The notes under the pieces are model-generated. The model saw only the letters and a program-made list of their open reading frames with translations. It was not told where the DNA came from and did not search any database. Below are positions 62,301 to 64,000 of a stretch of 64,000 nt of DNA, one piece after another. A program made the translations under genes and the position numbers. The DNA is from Corticium candelabrum (taxonomy: Eukaryota; Porifera; Homoscleromorpha; Homosclerophorida; Plakinidae), in contig NC_085091.1 in NCBI RefSeq assembly GCF_963422355.1, positions 3,412,523-3,476,522 of the forward strand. Reading direction: 5' to 3'. Within the stretch, counting starts at the first letter, position 1, and each line of letters opens with the position of its first letter.

Positions 62301-64000
62301 TGTTCTACCTTAAATGGCTGATGGTCTGAGTCGAGTACAACGCAACGATGTGTCTGGATTAATCCCAGCTCGTTGTCCGGATCACTGACAGTCAGATGAC
62401 CAACCGTACTATTGACGATGCTTCCCTCAACAATCTACAACAGAAAAAATGTTCACAACTTAATTAACCACGTCGCTTGGCATACTGCAATAGATAAACC
62501 TCGTTTCCACTCAGAGTAACGTTGCTAGGTGCCTCGTTGACATCCAAGACATTGACTGTAACCGTTCCGGACAATGAGTACGGTGGTGTACCTGAATCTG
62601 TGCTAACAATTTGTATCGTGTACGCAGAAATTGCTTCATAATCCAACAATTCCTTTGCGCCAACTGCCAGTTCTCCGTTTGCTGCATTGAGACTGAAAAC
62701 GGACAGCAAGTCTGCGCTAACGCGCTGCATATCGAGCCTAGAACAAATGCATTCGAAATACATTTTGGGAACAAGAAAATGATGGTCAAACCCTGCAGAA
62801 ACTGCTTCGATTCTGTATACATGACTCTGTCCGTAATCGTCGTCCATGGTCTGTAGCTGTCCAGCAAACGTGGCTGCCATGCTGTTCTCTGGTACGGACA
62901 CTGTACCTGCCACGTTAATGGCTGAAGGTGGGTCATTGACGTCTGTTACATTTACCTAAAAATCAAAATTGCAAACAAAAAATTGGTATTCTGAACAAGA
63001 AAAACCTTACCAGCCTTGTTGTTTTGGTATTACATGTCACTTTAGTTTTGGTTTTTAGTTTTTCAAGACAGTTTTAGTTTTAAGTTTAGTAACTTTTTGC
63101 TGTAATTTTAGTTTTAGTTATGAATTATAGTTTTACATATATCTGTATGCGTAAACTCCATGCATGTAGTTACTACTAATATGAGAACAGGTGCACCATG
63201 CAGGTATACATGCAATAATTGCAATGCAGTGAGAGCAAGAAAGACCATGTGTGTGTGTGTAGTGTTAACAAGCACTTGATGCCAAACTGTTCATTGCACA
63301 CAGGCAAATGCTATAAAATTGAATAGCTATTTGTAATGGTCATTGCCCAAGACACAGGTTATGTTACTCATAACATGTTCACTTCTACTTTGATTCATTT
63401 ATTCACAAAACAGACATATATAGGCCACATTCACAGGCCCTGTTCCGAGTCAAACAACTTTCTCTAAACGGTAGTCAGATAGTCTATTGCGAGCTCCTTG
63501 CTGTTGAAAAAATGTTGTGGGTAAAGCACCAGACAGGCGTGGTCTTTGCACAAAAAACGGCACACGGTCAAGTAATATCGTGCAATTGTCAAAAATGATT
63601 AACCTCGTGAATTAAAATAGATTAGCCTAATACTAAAAATTAAACCAGGATGTTTTAGTTTAGTTTTAGTACAATTACTTTGGTTTTGGGTTAACCAAAA
63701 TTAAAGCAATTGGTTTCTTGAATTTTAGTATTAACCAGAAACTAACCGTAACCAAAAGAACGTGAGTTAACTTACCTGAAACGCTTCTGATATTGAGAGA
63801 CCACCATTGTCTGTCGTGTGAACTGTCAGTTGCCACGACTGTTGTGCCTCGTAGTTAAGTCTCCGAACTGTCTCCAACACATTCCCATTGATCACAAACG
63901 GGAAACTGGGTTGAGCAGTCAACAAAGTGTACGTAAAGTTCTATGGAAATTAATAAGATACTTTCACGATTACCAAGAAATGATGAAAAATTACTACCTG
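56368..64000 (-). CDS. Cadherin-EGF single-pass receptor, C-terminal part; 5' end outside window
   Basis: Exons in coding order: end of one at 64000-63998, then 63940-63776, 62955-62500, 62434-62309, 61370-61296, 61239-60711, 60467-60340, 58704-56368. All joins are GT-AG and phases agree. Repeated cadherin signatures (LDVNEPPS, DVNDP, IDINDQP, LNYE, DNGNPP, ENASRGD) mark at least six calcium-binding cadherin repeats. They are followed by about five EGF modules, several calcium-binding (NIDECAAAP, EIDECASSPCIGGECVD). Then come about 200 residues with no family I recognise, a membrane helix (FIWPVVFCVLVIAGLVGLLL), a basic stop-transfer (HKRRK) and a short tail of about 70 residues rich in Asp. 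No clear catenin-binding motif. Likely a cell-surface adhesion or signalling receptor. The last 2.3 kb are one exon while upstream exons are small. Confidence 0.9.
58785..58955. repeat. 33-bp tandem repeat
   Basis: About five units of GTAACCCGTGGATCTGATCA-type sequence with exact 33-bp spacing (for example 58813 and 58846). Since 33 is a multiple of three, an artefactual repetitive reading frame runs through it. Confidence 0.9.
60012..60151. repeat. Long hairpin (stem about 55 bp)
   Basis: ATACACCCCGCTCTGCCCA at about 60046 is inverted as TGGGCAGAGCGGGGTGTAT at about 60101; pairing extends outward through GTGTATAAAC and GTTTATACAC. The loop is about 35 bp. It lies inside the 58745-60311 element. 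Confidence 0.85.
60561..60590. repeat. Interstitial telomere-like repeat
   Basis: Four TTAGGG units with one interruption, in a cadherin intron. Metazoan telomeres use the same unit, but a run this short can arise by chance or slippage. Confidence 0.7.
61541..61936. mobile_element. MITE with TACCGTATTTC ends
   Basis: About 395 bp in the intron upstream (plus-strand right side) of exon 61370-61296. Left TACCGTATTTCTTTGAATAG and right CTATTCAAAGGAATACGGTA are inverted, and GGCCGCCCTC / GAGGCTGCGGCC pair inside. No transposase. Confidence 0.85.
62956..63775. other. Cadherin intron with TTTTAG-rich zones
   Basis: Between two cadherin exons. Both ends carry degenerate runs of TTTTAGTTTTAG-type sequence (about 63035-63130 and 63640-63740), possibly the edges of an unrecognised element. 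No exon seen. Confidence 0.4.

Overview
The window is nuclear DNA of an animal. Its genes are split by many introns, often only 55-90 bp long with GT-AG (sometimes GC-AG) ends. Five animal gene families can be read by translation: a perlecan-like matrix protein, a Rap1 GTPase-activating protein with a GoLoco motif, triosephosphate isomerase, glycine amidinotransferase and a cadherin-EGF receptor. Short introns, a two-exon GATM and a broad mix of DNA transposons fit a non-vertebrate marine animal, plausibly a sponge. That placement is inference, not proof.

Layout. 1-4023 (minus): N-terminal part of a SEA/Ig/LDL-receptor-A protein, running off the left edge. 4548-26519 (minus): a complete RAP1GAP-like gene in 19 recognised exons, its large introns full of small DNA transposons. 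27148-41292 (minus): a complete TPI gene in seven exons; two introns have grown to 6-7 kb through retrotransposon and transposon insertions. 41621: possible first exon of an unrecognised plus-strand gene sharing a promoter region with TPI. 42-48 kb: transposon remnants, a second retrotransposon family in a GA tract, a 1.56 kb foldback element and a short-period tandem repeat. 48109-51857 (plus): GATM in two exons. 52.4-55.1 kb: a 323-bp tandem repeat and a Ty3/gypsy remnant with a 3' LTR. 56368-64000 (minus): 3' half of a cadherin-EGF single-pass receptor, running off the right edge.

The host genes have no obvious shared pathway: cell-matrix and cell-cell proteins (perlecan-like, cadherin), a Rap1/G-protein signalling regulator and two metabolic enzymes. 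The most unusual content is a family of non-LTR retrotransposons. They encode a reverse transcriptase followed by a Cys-Cys-His-Cys motif and an R2-type restriction-like endonuclease. Nearly every copy is bounded on both sides by (CAGA)n microsatellite. At 36-41 kb at least seven truncated copies lie end to end, each separated from the next by the same repeat. A relative at 43.9-45.0 kb sits instead in a (GA)n/(GGGA)n tract. This points to retrotransposons specialised for simple repeats, which create new copies of their own target as they insert.

Other mobile DNA: a Tc1 element with intact inverted repeats, two copies of a hAT-type non-autonomous element (one with an 8-bp target duplication), a THAP/Kolobok-like element with a palindromic relative, a tyrosine-recombinase-related ORF inside an element with inverted repeats, and several MITEs. 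Exon boundaries come from reading splice sites by eye together with phase and protein-family agreement. Untranslated regions could not be placed.
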